DNA of 64,000 nt from Paraburkholderia caballeronis (GTDB lineage Bacteria > Pseudomonadota > Gammaproteobacteria > Burkholderiales > Burkholderiaceae). Shown in pieces: positions 19,421 through 28,779 of this stretch. The notes below the pieces were generated by a model. It was not told the DNA's origin. It worked only from the letters and a program-made list of their open reading frames with translations, and ran no database searches. How positions within the stretch are numbered: position 1 is the stretch's first letter; each line of letters begins with the position of its first letter. The stretch spans positions 1,736,001 to 1,800,000 of the forward strand of contig NZ_FNSR01000002.1 in the NCBI RefSeq assembly GCF_900104845.1, in the 5' to 3' direction. A program made the position numbers and the translations under genes.

Positions 19421-20119
19421 ATGAGAATCGCAGTACTGGACGACGATCCGGCCCAGACCGACTTCATCTGTCAGACCTTGACGGCGGCGGGGCATGCCTG
19501 CCATGCGTTCGCGAAGGGCGGCGAACTGGTCAAACAGTTGCGCCGGCAGACATTCGATCTGCTGGTGCTCGACTGGAACGTGCCGGACATGGCCGGCGAC
19601 CAGGTGTTGCACTGGGTGCGTCAGAGCCTGTCGACGCGTCTGCCGGTGCTGTTCATGACGAGCCGCAGCCGCGAGACCGACATCGCCGCGATGCTGAACA
19701 GCGGCGCCGACGACTACGTCGTGAAGCCGGTGTCCGCGCCGGTGCTGATCGCGCGCGTCGGCTCGCTGCTGCGCCGCGCGTACCAGTTGCAGCCGCCGAC
19801 ACTGAAGGAAACGTTCGGCACCTACGAGTTCGATCTGAAGATGCGCCAGGCGTCGGTCAGCGGCCGGCCGGTCGCGCTCACGCAGAAGGAGTTCGACCTC
19901 GCGCTGCTGCTGTTCCAGCACCTGAGCCGCCCGCTGTCGCGCGCGCACATCCTCGACGTGATCTGGAAGCAGTCCACCGACATTCCGTCGCGGACGATGG
20001 ACACGCACGTGTCGATGCTGCGCTCGAAGCTCGGCCTGCGGCCGGAAAACGGCTACCGGCTGACGCCGATCTACGGCTACGGCTACCGTCTCGAACGCGT
20101 GGACGGAGACGACGCGTGA
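19421..20119 (+). CDS. OmpR-type response regulator
   Basis: A 232-residue regulator with an N-terminal receiver domain (DDD acidic cluster at the start, phospho-acceptor Asp in LLVLDWNVPD, conserved Lys in YVVKPVSAP) and a C-terminal winged helix (RTMDTHVSMLRSKLG). It is first in an operon with a LysM-FecR protein and a CHASE2 kinase; its TGA overlaps the next GTG. The ATG at 19421 starts directly with the receiver strand MRIAVLDDD; a GTG 12 bases upstream is also open. It is almost certainly the partner of the kinase at 21534. Confidence 0.93.
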   Translation: MRIAVLDDDPAQTDFICQTLTAAGHACHAFAKGGELVKQLRRQTFDLLVLDWNVPDMAGDQVLHWVRQSLSTRLPVLFMTSRSRETDIAAMLNSGADDYVVKPVSAPVLIARVGSLLRRAYQLQPPTLKETFGTYEFDLKMRQASVSGRPVALTQKEFDLALLLFQHLSRPLSRAHILDVIWKQSTDIPSRTMDTHVSMLRSKLGLRPENGYRLTPIYGYGYRLERVDGDDA

Positions 20120-21537
20120 CCGCGCTCCGCGTCACCCGGCCGTTCGCGGATGCGTTCGGCCTGCGGGCGTCGTCGCTCGGCTTGTGGTTCGTCGCCTCCG
20201 CAGTCGCATTCGCCGCGGGCGCGGCCGACGCCCGCGAGCCCGCCGCGCGCGTCGCGCCGCCGAAGCCGGCGACGGTCACCTACGTGACGAGCAAGGGCGA
20301 TACGCTGTACGACATCGCCGCGCGTTATCTGCGCAATCCGGCCGACTGGGCGCGGCTCGCGCAGATCAACCGCGTGGACGCGCCGCGCCGGCTGCCGGCC
20401 GGCGTCAAGCTGCTGCTGCCGGTCGCGCTGCTGCGCCAGGACATGCCCGGCGCGAACGTGCTCGCGACGAGCGGCCCCGCGCAGCACGCGTTCCGCGACG
20501 GCCCGTATCTGCCGCTGATCGAAGGCACGCAACTGGTCGAAGGCGATCGCGTGCGCACTGGTTCCGAAGGTTTCGTCACGCTCGAACTGACGGACGGCTC
20601 GCATCTGATGATTCCGCCGGACACCGAACTCGATCTGTCGACGCTGCGGCAGACCGTGCTGACCGGCACGACCGACCGCGTCGTGAGCCTGCGGCGCGGG
20701 CGGGTCGAAAGCGAGGTCACGCACGCGACGAAGAAGGACGACCGCTTCCAGATCCGTTCGCCGTCGGTGGTCGCCGGCGTGCGCGGCACGCGCTTTCGCG
20801 TGAACTACGACCGCGACAGCGGCTCGACCGCGGTCGAGGTGATCGAAGGCGCGGTCGGCGTCGATGCGTCGTCGCAGGCGCCGGCGGCCGGCGTGCCGCT
20901 GCGCGCGTCCACCCAGCTCGTCGCCGCGAACTACGGCAGCGTGACCGCGCGCGGCGGCGCGATCGGCGCGCCGGTGCCGCTGCTCGCCGCGCCGACGCTC
21001 CTGAACGCGTCGAAGGTCCAGGACGGCGACGACGTGGCGTTCGACGCGGCGCCGGTCGAAGGCGCGCGCGGCTATCGCGCGCTGATCGGCCGCGACGCGG
21101 GCCTGCTCGACACGATCCGCGACGTGCGCACCGACGGTCCGCACATCCCGGTCGGCGCGCTCGACGACGGCACGTACTTCGTGCGCGTCACCGCGATCAG
21201 CGCGGACGGTCTCGAAGGGATGCCCGGCACCTATGCGTTCGAGCGCCGCCATATGGGCATCGGCGCGTCCGGCGGTCCGGCCGACGGCGTGCACAGCTAC
21301 CAGTTCCGCTGGTTCGTCGACCGCCGCGCGGAGAGCACCAGCTTCCGCTTCGTGCTTGCCGCTAATCCCGACCTGCGCACGCCGCTCGTCGATCGCCCAG
21401 ACGTCGGCGGCGGCCACGTCGTCGTCAGCAACCTGCCGGCCGGTGTCTATTACTGGTCGGTCGTCGCCGGACAGTTCGACCGGGGCCGCTACTACGAGAA
21501 GGCCACCCCGGTCCAGTCGTTCCGGCTCGACCGGTGA
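20116..21537 (+). CDS. Exported LysM-FecR domain protein of a CHASE2 signalling operon
   Basis: This 473-residue protein has a hydrophobic signal (about 20-38), a LysM domain (about 54-105, GDTLYDIAARYL to LPAGVKLLLP), a FecR domain (about 125-270, with VRTGSEGFVTLELTDG and VAGVRGTRFRVNYD) and two C-terminal beta-rich repeats of fibronectin type (about 290-473) ending GVYYWSVVAG. It begins with GTG overlapping the TGA of the response regulator, and its own TGA overlaps the GTG of the kinase. LysM suggests peptidoglycan binding and FecR a periplasmic signalling scaffold. The role as a sensor partner of the CHASE2 kinase is inferred from the overlaps. Confidence 0.88.
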   Translation: MTALRVTRPFADAFGLRASSLGLWFVASAVAFAAGAADAREPAARVAPPKPATVTYVTSKGDTLYDIAARYLRNPADWARLAQINRVDAPRRLPAGVKLLLPVALLRQDMPGANVLATSGPAQHAFRDGPYLPLIEGTQLVEGDRVRTGSEGFVTLELTDGSHLMIPPDTELDLSTLRQTVLTGTTDRVVSLRRGRVESEVTHATKKDDRFQIRSPSVVAGVRGTRFRVNYDRDSGSTAVEVIEGAVGVDASSQAPAAGVPLRASTQLVAANYGSVTARGGAIGAPVPLLAAPTLLNASKVQDGDDVAFDAAPVEGARGYRALIGRDAGLLDTIRDVRTDGPHIPVGALDDGTYFVRVTAISADGLEGMPGTYAFERRHMGIGASGGPADGVHSYQFRWFVDRRAESTSFRFVLAANPDLRTPLVDRPDVGGGHVVVSNLPAGVYYWSVVAGQFDRGRYYEKATPVQSFRLDR

Positions 21538-23978
21538 CGGAGCCCCGCATGGGCGTCCAGCCGGGCTCGCGTCTTGGCCGCTCGATCGGACGCCGGTTCC
21601 TGTTCGAATGGGCGGGCACCGCCTGCGCCGGCATCGTGGTCGTGCTGCTCGGCGTGCTGTGGCATCTGACGTCCGGCATCGATCATCTGGTCTACGACCG
21701 TTATCTGAACCTGCGCTCGCGGCCCGCGTCGCAGGACATCGTGCTTGTCGAGATCGACAACGCGAGCATCGACGCGTTCGGCCGCTGGCCGTGGCCGCGC
21801 AGCGTGCACGCGCAACTGGTCGACCGGCTCGCGGACGCCGGCGCGGCGGCGGTCGTCTACGACGTGTTGTTCACCGAGCGTTCGCCCGACGATGAGCGCT
21901 TCGCGCGCGCGCTGTCGCGCGTGCCGTCGTTCCTGCCGATCCTGCTGAACCCCGCCGACGACAGCGGCCGCCGCGTCGCGGTGCGGCCGGTCGGACCGCT
22001 CGCGCAGGCGGCGGCCGGCCTCGGCCACATCAATCTCGAAGTGGACAGCGACGGCATCGTGCGCAGCGTCGCGCTGTTCGAGGGCGACGCGGATTCGCGC
22101 TGGCCGCAGTTGATGGTGCCGCTGTGGCGCAAGATCCGCGACGGCGACGTGAAACTCGCGGACCGCGCGGCCGCGACGCGCGACGCCGCCGATCCGTCGC
22201 ATGCCGCCGGCGCGGACAGCGAGGCGCGTTTCCTGATCCCGTTCGGCGCAGGCGCGAACGCGTACCGGAAGGTGTCGTTCGCGCAGGTGCTGGCCGGCCA
22301 GGTGCCGCCCGACCTGCTGCGCGGCCGCGTGGTGCTGGTCGGCGTCACCGCGTCCGGCCTGTACGACCGCTTCGCGACGCCGCTGTCCGGCGAACTGGGT
22401 CCGCTGCCCGGCGTCTACATCCACGCGAACGTGCTCGATACGCTGCTGACCGGCACCGCGATCCAGCCGGTGTCGTCCGCGTGGGTCGTCGCGGTCTCGC
22501 TCGTGCCGCTCGCGCTGCTGGTCGCCGGTTTCCTCGTGCTGTCGCCGTGGCGCACGCTGTTGCTGCTCGTCGGGCTGGTCGCGGCATCGCTCGGCGGCAG
22601 CGCCGCGCTGCTGTACGGCGCGCGGCTGTGGCTGTCGCCGGTGCCGGCGATCGTCGCGCTGCTCGTCGTTTATCCCGCGTGGAGCTGGCGGCGTCTCGAA
22701 ATGACGATGGCGTATCTGCGCAAGGAACTGCGCCGGCTCGCGGACGAACCGTATCTGCTGCCCGAGGCGCAGACGCCCGCGGTGCGCGGCGAGTTCGGCG
22801 GCGATGCGCTCGCGCAGCAGATGGCGCTGATGGCGCAGGCCGCGCAGCGGCTGCAGGACATGCGCCGCTTCGTGTGGGACAGCCTCGACGCCGTGCCGGA
22901 GCCGATTCTCGTCGCCGATCTGCGCGGCGTCGTGCTGATCGCGAACCACGCGGCGCGCGCGTATTTCGAGCGGCTCGGCGCACGCGCGACCGAAGGCCGG
23001 CTGATGAGCGACGCGTTCGGCGACGTCGAGTTCGTGAAGACGATCGACAGCGGCGCGGATGCGACGTCGCTCGCGCGCGCGAACTGGCCCGCGCCGCTCG
23101 ATCCGGCGCGCGCGGAGTTCGCCGCATTGATGGCGTCCGGCGTCGAAGTGCGCGCGCGCGACGGCCGCGACTACCTGCTGCGCTACGCGCGTTGCACCGA
23201 TGCGCAGGGGCAGGCGGTCGGCTGGATTGCGGGCCTCGTCGACGTGACGCCGCTGCACGACGCGGAGCGTCAGCGCGAGGATGCGTTGCGGCTCCTGTCG
23301 CACGACATGCGCTCGCCGCAGGCGTCGATCGTCGCGCTGGTCGAGACCGAGCGCAAGCGCGGGTCGATCGAATCGGAGCCGGCGCGCGCGGTGATGGAGC
23401 GCATCGAGCGTTATGCGCGCCGCGCGCTGAAGCTCGCGGACGACTTCGTGCAGCTCGCGCGCGCGGAGTCGCAGACCTACACGCTCGAACCGGCGAGCCT
23501 CGCGGACTTGCTGATCGACGCAAGCGACGAAGTGTGGCCGCAGGCGCGCGCGAAGCGCATCCAGATCGACACGCAGTGCGACGGCGACGAGATGGGCTGG
23601 ATCAGCGCGGACCGCTCGCTGATGACGCGCGCGCTCGTGAACCTGCTGAACAACGCGGTGAAGTACAGCCCGGAAGATACGCGGATCGTGTGTACGATAC
23701 GCATGGCGACGGGCGGGGCGACCGGCGGGGCGTCGCGCGTGATCTGCGCGATCAGCGACCAGGGTTACGGGATCGCGGCCGAGGACCAGACGCGGCTGTT
23801 CGAGCCGTTCCGCCGCTTCCATGCGGGACAGCGGCCGGAGATCAGCGGCGCGGGGCTCGGGATGGCGTTCGTGTGGACCGTCGTCACGCGTCATGGCGGC
23901 GACGTCGGCGTCGAAAGCGAGCCGGGCAGGGGGACGACGATCACGCTGTCGCTGCCCGCGCTCGATGCGCCGCCATGA
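21534..23978 (+). CDS. CHASE2-domain sensor histidine kinase
   Basis: The 814 residues are ordered as one N-terminal membrane segment, a large periplasmic CHASE2 domain (about 50-310, with VLVEIDNASIDAFGRWPWPR), three closely spaced membrane segments (about 320-385), a PAS-like domain (about 445-560), a HisKA domain with phospho-acceptor His590 in LLSHDMRSP and an HATPase_c domain ending in GTTITLSLP. The GTG start overlaps the preceding stop by four bases; an ATG at 21549 is the alternative. It should respond to a periplasmic cue and phosphorylate the regulator encoded at 19421. The ligand of CHASE2 domains is unknown. Confidence 0.92.
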   Translation: MTEPRMGVQPGSRLGRSIGRRFLFEWAGTACAGIVVVLLGVLWHLTSGIDHLVYDRYLNLRSRPASQDIVLVEIDNASIDAFGRWPWPRSVHAQLVDRLADAGAAAVVYDVLFTERSPDDERFARALSRVPSFLPILLNPADDSGRRVAVRPVGPLAQAAAGLGHINLEVDSDGIVRSVALFEGDADSRWPQLMVPLWRKIRDGDVKLADRAAATRDAADPSHAAGADSEARFLIPFGAGANAYRKVSFAQVLAGQVPPDLLRGRVVLVGVTASGLYDRFATPLSGELGPLPGVYIHANVLDTLLTGTAIQPVSSAWVVAVSLVPLALLVAGFLVLSPWRTLLLLVGLVAASLGGSAALLYGARLWLSPVPAIVALLVVYPAWSWRRLEMTMAYLRKELRRLADEPYLLPEAQTPAVRGEFGGDALAQQMALMAQAAQRLQDMRRFVWDSLDAVPEPILVADLRGVVLIANHAARAYFERLGARATEGRLMSDAFGDVEFVKTIDSGADATSLARANWPAPLDPARAEFAALMASGVEVRARDGRDYLLRYARCTDAQGQAVGWIAGLVDVTPLHDAERQREDALRLLSHDMRSPQASIVALVETERKRGSIESEPARAVMERIERYARRALKLADDFVQLARAESQTYTLEPASLADLLIDASDEVWPQARAKRIQIDTQCDGDEMGWISADRSLMTRALVNLLNNAVKYSPEDTRIVCTIRMATGGATGGASRVICAISDQGYGIAAEDQTRLFEPFRRFHAGQRPEISGAGLGMAFVWTVVTRHGGDVGVESEPGRGTTITLSLPALDAPP

Positions 23979-24066
23979 GGCGGCGCTCCCTTTTCATCGA
24001 AACGCGCAAGAACGGGCAGCCGCGCGGACGCCGCGCCGCCGCCGAACATTCCAACGGAGTCATTCA

Positions 24067-24690
24067 GTGAAGATTGTGTCGATGACCGGCATCGCGTTGG
24101 CGATGGCGCTGCTTGCCGGATGCGCGGGCGTGACGACCGCGGTGCAGACGCACGGCGGGTTGCCTGTCGCGTCGCGCACCAATGGCGGCGCGTCGCACGC
24201 GCAGGAGGCAACGGCGTATCGCCTCGTGCGCACGCCGGCGCAACAGGCGTTGTCGGACGATCCGCCGTACGAGGCGATGCTGCGCGACGGCCTCGCGAAA
24301 TACGGCTTCGTGCAGCGCGACGACGGCGCGAAGTATCTGGTGTCGGTCGCATGGGCGACGCGGCCGGACGACATCGGCGTCGGCTCCGCCGATTGCGCGC
24401 ATGACTGCCTGCCGTCGACCGGCCCGGCGTTTCCGTGGTTCGGGCAGACGTATCTGCACGAACTGACGCTGCGCTTCTTTTCGCTGCCGGACGGCAACGC
24501 GGTGTACAAGGTGACGACCGTGAAGCGCGACCGCCATGCGGACGCGCAGCAGGCGCTGCCGTATCTGGTGTCGGGCGCGCTTGCGCGGCTGCCGTATGGG
24601 GACGCGCCGCAGTGGCGCGTGAAGCTCGACGGCAAGGCCGCGGCCGGTGCGTTGCCGGCGGTCGTGTCGGTGGCGCCGGTCGAGCGTTGA
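24067..24690 (+). CDS. DUF4136-like lipoprotein
   Basis: This 207-residue protein has a short signal and a lipobox LLAGC, so it is a lipid-anchored envelope protein. The middle (YEAMLRDGLAKYGFVQ, then LVSVAWATRP) resembles DUF4136 proteins. A GGAG lies nine bases before the GTG at 24067; an ATG at 24082 is the alternative start. It follows the CHASE2 kinase by 88 bases on the same strand and may be the last gene of that operon. Function is unknown. Confidence 0.78.
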   Translation: MKIVSMTGIALAMALLAGCAGVTTAVQTHGGLPVASRTNGGASHAQEATAYRLVRTPAQQALSDDPPYEAMLRDGLAKYGFVQRDDGAKYLVSVAWATRPDDIGVGSADCAHDCLPSTGPAFPWFGQTYLHELTLRFFSLPDGNAVYKVTTVKRDRHADAQQALPYLVSGALARLPYGDAPQWRVKLDGKAAAGALPAVVSVAPVER

Positions 24691-24808
24691 ACGGGTATTC
24701 GCGGGAGTGGAAAGACGCATCGTGCGTGCCGGTCGTATCGGCACGCTCGCTCGCATCGCGGGTGCGGCGATCGCGGCGTCGGGCAATCCGCAACGAACCG
24801 CGTAACGG

Positions 24809-25525
24809 CTAGTCGCCGGGTGTGGCAGCCGGACCGGCCGGCGCATCGTCTCCGTTGATCCGCCCGGCCGCATCGAACCGCGCATCGTCCGGCCAGCGGT
24901 TCTCGTGCACGCACTCGCGCAGCGGACGCCGCCGCGCCCATCGCTCGGTCTCCAGCATCGGCTCCGGATAATAGTCGGCCACCTGCCCGATGCACAGGAT
25001 CGCGACCGGCTTCGCGCCGGCCGGCATCGCGAGCATCGCGCGCACTTCGTCCACGTCGAACAGCGACACCCAGCCCATCCCGAGCCCTTCCGCGCGCGCC
25101 GCGAGCCACATGTTCTGGATCGCGCACGCGACGGACGCAAGGTCCATCTCCGGCAGCGTGCGGCGGCCGAACACGTGCGCTTCGCGCCGGTCCATCAGCG
25201 CGACGACGAGCAGTTCGCCGCATTCGCGGATGCCTTCGACCTTCAGCTTCATGAACGCGTCGCCGCGTTCGCCGAGCGCATCGGCGGTCGCGAGCCGCTC
25301 GCGTTCGACGGTCGCGTGAAGCCGCTCGCGCAGCGCGCGGTCGGTGATCCGCACGATGCGCCACGGCTGCATGAAACCGACGCTCGGCGCATGATGCGCG
25401 GCGTCGAGCAGGCGTTCGAGCGTCGCCGGATCGACCGCGCCGGGCATGAAGTGCCGCATGTCGCGGCGCTCGTAGATCGCGCGATAGACGGCCGCGCGTT
25501 CCGCTTCGTCGAAGGGTAAAACCAT
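24809..25525 (-). CDS. bluB: 5,6-dimethylbenzimidazole synthase BluB
   Basis: BluB is a flavin-destroying nitroreductase-fold enzyme that turns FMNH2 into the lower ligand of vitamin B12. The 238-residue protein has the BluB start (YERRDMRHFMPG) and the APSVGFMQPW segment that distinguishes BluB from ordinary nitroreductases, followed by GMGWVSLF. The ATG at 25525 fits the family length. No cobalamin riboswitch or other cob genes are adjacent, so it is a detached B12 gene here. Confidence 0.88.
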   Translation of the reverse strand: MVLPFDEAERAAVYRAIYERRDMRHFMPGAVDPATLERLLDAAHHAPSVGFMQPWRIVRITDRALRERLHATVERERLATADALGERGDAFMKLKVEGIRECGELLVVALMDRREAHVFGRRTLPEMDLASVACAIQNMWLAARAEGLGMGWVSLFDVDEVRAMLAMPAGAKPVAILCIGQVADYYPEPMLETERWARRRPLRECVHENRWPDDARFDAAGRINGDDAPAGPAATPGD

Positions 25526-25659
25526 GATGGATGAAACCGCGCAAGCCGGCGGGTCGCGCAGCGAAGTGGAAGTCGCGCCGATCGTACCACGCGGCCCGTT
25601 AGCCACGATGGACGAACCGGCGCATGTGCCGGGGTTCGGCGGCGCGGGCGTGACCCGCG

Positions 25660-26634
25660 TTATTTCACGCCGCCGGACCAGTACATCAGGTCCTCCTGGC
25701 GGTCGAACACGTAGGCCTTCATCGCGATCTGCTCGGCCGGCGTCAGGTGGTCGAGTTCGAGGCCGTGCGCGATCGACGGGTCGTCGCCGCGCGCCGGCTG
25801 CACGTTGCGGATGATCGCGGTGGTTTCGACCGGCGCATCCAGCGCCGCCGAGCGCAGCCGGAACGCGATCCGCACGCGGTCGCCGACCGCGCCGAGCTGC
25901 AGCGACGCGGTCAACGACAGCCCGACCGCGCTGATGCCCTTCGCGAGCCCGATGCCGTCGTAGCCGATGCCTTCGTCGCCGATCCCGTAGCGCACCGGAA
26001 TCCGCGCGTTCACGCGGATCGACTTGCGTTGCCGCAGCCGGCGGATGGCGGCCGGCGCGGATAGCACCACGTAATCGAGCGGCGCCTGGTGGAGCGTCAG
26101 CACGGTGCAGACGAAACGAAACACGGCCTGGCTGGCGATCGCGACCATCTCGACGTTTTCGCCGGGCAACAGCGGCATCGGATGTCCGTCGATATGCGGC
26201 GGCGTGACGAACAGCGCGCCGTTCGGCGCGAAGCCGATCAGCCTGCACGGCTGCATCGGCGAGCCGCCGTTCACCTGGGTGCGCAGCCCCATCGACGCGC
26301 CGATCGTCAGGTGCATGTCGCGCACGCTGGCCGGCGCCGGCGGCGGTTCGTTCGCGGCGTCCGCGTGCGGCCCGGCGGCCTCGGCCGAGGCGGGCAACGC
26401 GTCGCCGCGGCACGGCGCGAAATGCTCGAACAGGAACGCGCGCTCGCTGTCGTTGACGAGCATCGCGCCGCGTTCGAACAGCAGCGTGCCGTCGCGGTCG
26501 ACGACCGGCCATGCGAGCGGCGTGCCGACCGGCAGCGCATCCGGGGTGAGGACGGCCGACGCGATATCGGAAGAAGAAGGCGTGGACTCGGCGGAGGCGC
26601 TCATGGCGAACAGACTGTGAAAAGGGCGGTTCAT
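25660..26634 (-). CDS. PilZ-domain, YcgR-like c-di-GMP protein
   Basis: In this 324-residue protein, about residues 100-205 look like a YcgR N-terminal barrel (NGGSPMQPCRLIGFAPNGALFV) and about 210-320 like a PilZ domain. The PilZ arginine motif is present (RQRKSIR), but the second motif reads GISAVG with Gly where Asp or Asn is usual, so c-di-GMP affinity may be altered. The ATG at 26634 has an AAGGGG site seven bases upstream; one at 26604 is the alternative. No flagellar genes are nearby, so a motility-brake role is only by family. Confidence 0.78.
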   Translation of the reverse strand: MNRPFHSLFAMSASAESTPSSSDIASAVLTPDALPVGTPLAWPVVDRDGTLLFERGAMLVNDSERAFLFEHFAPCRGDALPASAEAAGPHADAANEPPPAPASVRDMHLTIGASMGLRTQVNGGSPMQPCRLIGFAPNGALFVTPPHIDGHPMPLLPGENVEMVAIASQAVFRFVCTVLTLHQAPLDYVVLSAPAAIRRLRQRKSIRVNARIPVRYGIGDEGIGYDGIGLAKGISAVGLSLTASLQLGAVGDRVRIAFRLRSAALDAPVETTAIIRNVQPARGDDPSIAHGLELDHLTPAEQIAMKAYVFDRQEDLMYWSGGVK

Positions 26635-26763
26635 TTTACGGCCCCTTGATGCAAAACATGAAGTCTCTCGCGCGAAGTCCTTCATGCGACTGCGGGAATG
26701 CCTGTGGCCGCACCGCGTGGGCGATGGGACACGCGATGCAGTGTGATGCGCCGCGTCGTCGAG

Positions 26764-26791
26764 GCGGCCGCGCGTTTTGCTGCGCGGCCGC
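26764..26791 (-). terminator. Strong hairpin downstream of the sodium symporter gene
   Basis: A perfect 10-bp GC-rich stem (26764-26773 with 26782-26791) with an eight-base loop lies about 70 bases beyond the symporter stop. It has no U-run on the minus strand, so it may stabilise a 3' end rather than terminate. Confidence 0.35.
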
Positions 26792-26858
26792 TTGCGTGGT
26801 TATCAGCCGTGTCGTTGGCTGTATTCGTCAGCGGCGGTACGGCCGCGCTGCGCGCGGC

Positions 26859-28337
26859 TCAATGCGCGCCCGCGTGCGTGGGCTCTTCGTGCGTGCGCGG
26901 TTGCGTGATCGCGCTGACGATCGCGAGCACGACGACGTTCACCGCGAGCGCGAGGAAGCCGATGTTCACGTCCTTCAGCGCATCGGGCAGGAACGGCATC
27001 AACTGGCCGATGCTCGTGTGCATCGTCGTCGTCGCGACCACCACCGCGACGCCGGCGACGATCCCGCAGAACGCCCCCTGCTTCGTCGCGCGATTGCGCG
27101 TCGCGAGGCTGCAGATCAGCGCCGGGAACAACTGCGTGACGAAGTTGTAGCCCATCAGCAGCAGCGAGACGATCGTTTCGCCGCCGTGCAGCGTGAACGC
27201 GACCGCAACCAGCGCGAGCACCGGCACGAAGAAACGCGCGAGCCGCGCGACCTTCGCGTCGTCCGCGTCGCGGTTCAGCGCGCCGCGATACACGTCGTTC
27301 GCGAGCAGCGTCGACGCGGACGTGAGGATCATCGAGCCCGGCACCAGCGCGGTCAGCACGCCGGCCGCGCCGATCACGCCGACGAACCACGGGTCGAACG
27401 TCTTCAGCGAGAGCAGGAACAGCGACAGGTCGATGTCGCCGCCGGTCAGGCCCGGCACCTTCAGCACCGCCGCGAAGCCGCAGAAGAACACGAACAGCAG
27501 GATCAGCTGATAGAGCGGCAGCAGGATCGCGTTGCGGCGGAAGATACGGTCGTTCTTCGCGGTGAACGCCGAGCCGAACGTGTGCGGCCACATGAAGAAG
27601 CCGAGCGCGGTCAGCAGCACCGTCGACTGGAACCACGTGATGCCCTGGCCGCGCGGCGGGAACGTCAGGAAGCCGGGTTTCGCGGCGTCGATCGCGCGGA
27701 ACATCTCGCTCAGGCTGCCGTAGTGATGGATCGGCAGATAGATGCCGAGGAACAGCGCGATCGCGAGGATCATCACGTCCTTGACCGCCGAGTTCCACGC
27801 GCAGCCGCGCACGCCGGACACGATCACGTACGCGGTGACGACGACCGCGCCGATCCAGATCGCGGTCGTCGACGAGATCGCGCCGTACGACGCGGTCGCG
27901 ACGATGATCCCGAGCCCCTTGAACTGCAGCACGAGGTAGGGGACGAGCGCGGCGACGTCCACCAGCGCGACGAGCACGCCGAGCGACGGGCTCGAATACT
28001 TGCGCGTGAAGAAGTGCGGCTGCGACATCAGCCGGTGCGTTTTCGCGTAGCGCCAGATCGGCGGCAGCATCCAGTACGACAGGATGTACGCGAGCGTCGC
28101 ATACGCGAGGATGTAGTAGACCGGCGCGCCCTTGCCGTACGCGAAGCCGCTGCCGCCGAGGAACGTGAACGTCGTGTAGATCTCGCCGGCCATCAGCAGG
28201 AACACGAACACGGTGCCGAAGCTGCGTCCGCCGACCGACCACTGTTCGAGGTTCATGTCGTGGCCGCGGCGCGCGCGCATGCCGAGCCATAGCGCGGCGA
28301 GCGTGACCGCCGCGATGATGACGAGTGCGCTGCTCAT
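26859..28337 (-). CDS. Sodium:solute symporter (SSS family)
   Basis: This 492-residue inner-membrane protein has about 13 hydrophobic segments and the SSS signature region (FTARKYSS-like loop, then VYVIVSGVRGCAWNS). Members paired with a DUF3311 protein include monocarboxylate permeases of the MctP kind, so uptake of a small organic acid is plausible but unproven. The ATG at 28337 overlaps the stop of the upstream DUF3311 gene by four bases, which implies coupled translation. Confidence 0.88.
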   Translation of the reverse strand: MSSALVIIAAVTLAALWLGMRARRGHDMNLEQWSVGGRSFGTVFVFLLMAGEIYTTFTFLGGSGFAYGKGAPVYYILAYATLAYILSYWMLPPIWRYAKTHRLMSQPHFFTRKYSSPSLGVLVALVDVAALVPYLVLQFKGLGIIVATASYGAISSTTAIWIGAVVVTAYVIVSGVRGCAWNSAVKDVMILAIALFLGIYLPIHHYGSLSEMFRAIDAAKPGFLTFPPRGQGITWFQSTVLLTALGFFMWPHTFGSAFTAKNDRIFRRNAILLPLYQLILLFVFFCGFAAVLKVPGLTGGDIDLSLFLLSLKTFDPWFVGVIGAAGVLTALVPGSMILTSASTLLANDVYRGALNRDADDAKVARLARFFVPVLALVAVAFTLHGGETIVSLLLMGYNFVTQLFPALICSLATRNRATKQGAFCGIVAGVAVVVATTTMHTSIGQLMPFLPDALKDVNIGFLALAVNVVVLAIVSAITQPRTHEEPTHAGAH

Positions 28338-28552
28338 GGGCGCGCCTCCGCGTCGGTTGCGTCGGGCGGCACGCGGTTTGCCGGATCGAGCAGATAGACG
28401 ATGCCCATGATGACGGACGTCAGCACGACCCACATCACGATCCACGCGAGCACGAGCGGCATGCCGAGTATCAACGGCTCGGTGCGGTTCACGAACGGCA
28501 CGCCGAACAGGATGCCGATGAAGGGCAGCACAGCAAGCAACCTCAGTGACAT
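28334..28552 (-). CDS. DUF3311 small membrane protein, symporter partner
   Basis: This 72-residue protein has two hydrophobic segments (about 5-25 and 30-55) and a short charged tail. DUF3311 proteins are found beside SSS symporters and are thought to be accessory subunits. A GGGAGAGG site precedes the ATG, and its stop overlaps the symporter start. Confidence 0.85.
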   Translation of the reverse strand: MSLRLLAVLPFIGILFGVPFVNRTEPLILGMPLVLAWIVMWVVLTSVIMGIVYLLDPANRVPPDATDAEARP

Positions 28553-28586
28553 GGACCTCTCCCTGGACTGTGGGCGTCATCGCCGG

Positions 28587-28616
28587 ATTATGACCGGATG
28601 ACTCTATGCCTGTCCT
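28587..28616 (-). promoter_or_regulatory. Probable sigma-70 promoter of the DUF3311-symporter pair
   Basis: On the minus strand AGGACA, an 18-base spacer and CATAAT give 4/6 and 5/6 matches to the consensus, about 35 bases before the DUF3311 ATG. Confidence 0.4.
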
Positions 28617-28779
28617 GCGCGTGCCGTAAAGAAACCAATAATAATGAATGTCGTTTGAAAGCATGGTGCCGCGCGAGCCGCGGCCGTGGCCGATCCATTA
28701 AACTTGCGGGCAGCCGGGCCGTCGCCACCGCACGCCCTTTAACTGGACCGCCCGACCGCCGGATCACCGGACCGACTCA

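Noticed and set aside
25526..25659. Cobalamin riboswitch upstream of bluB
   Set aside because: The region is short and lacks the B12-box and the other conserved stems.
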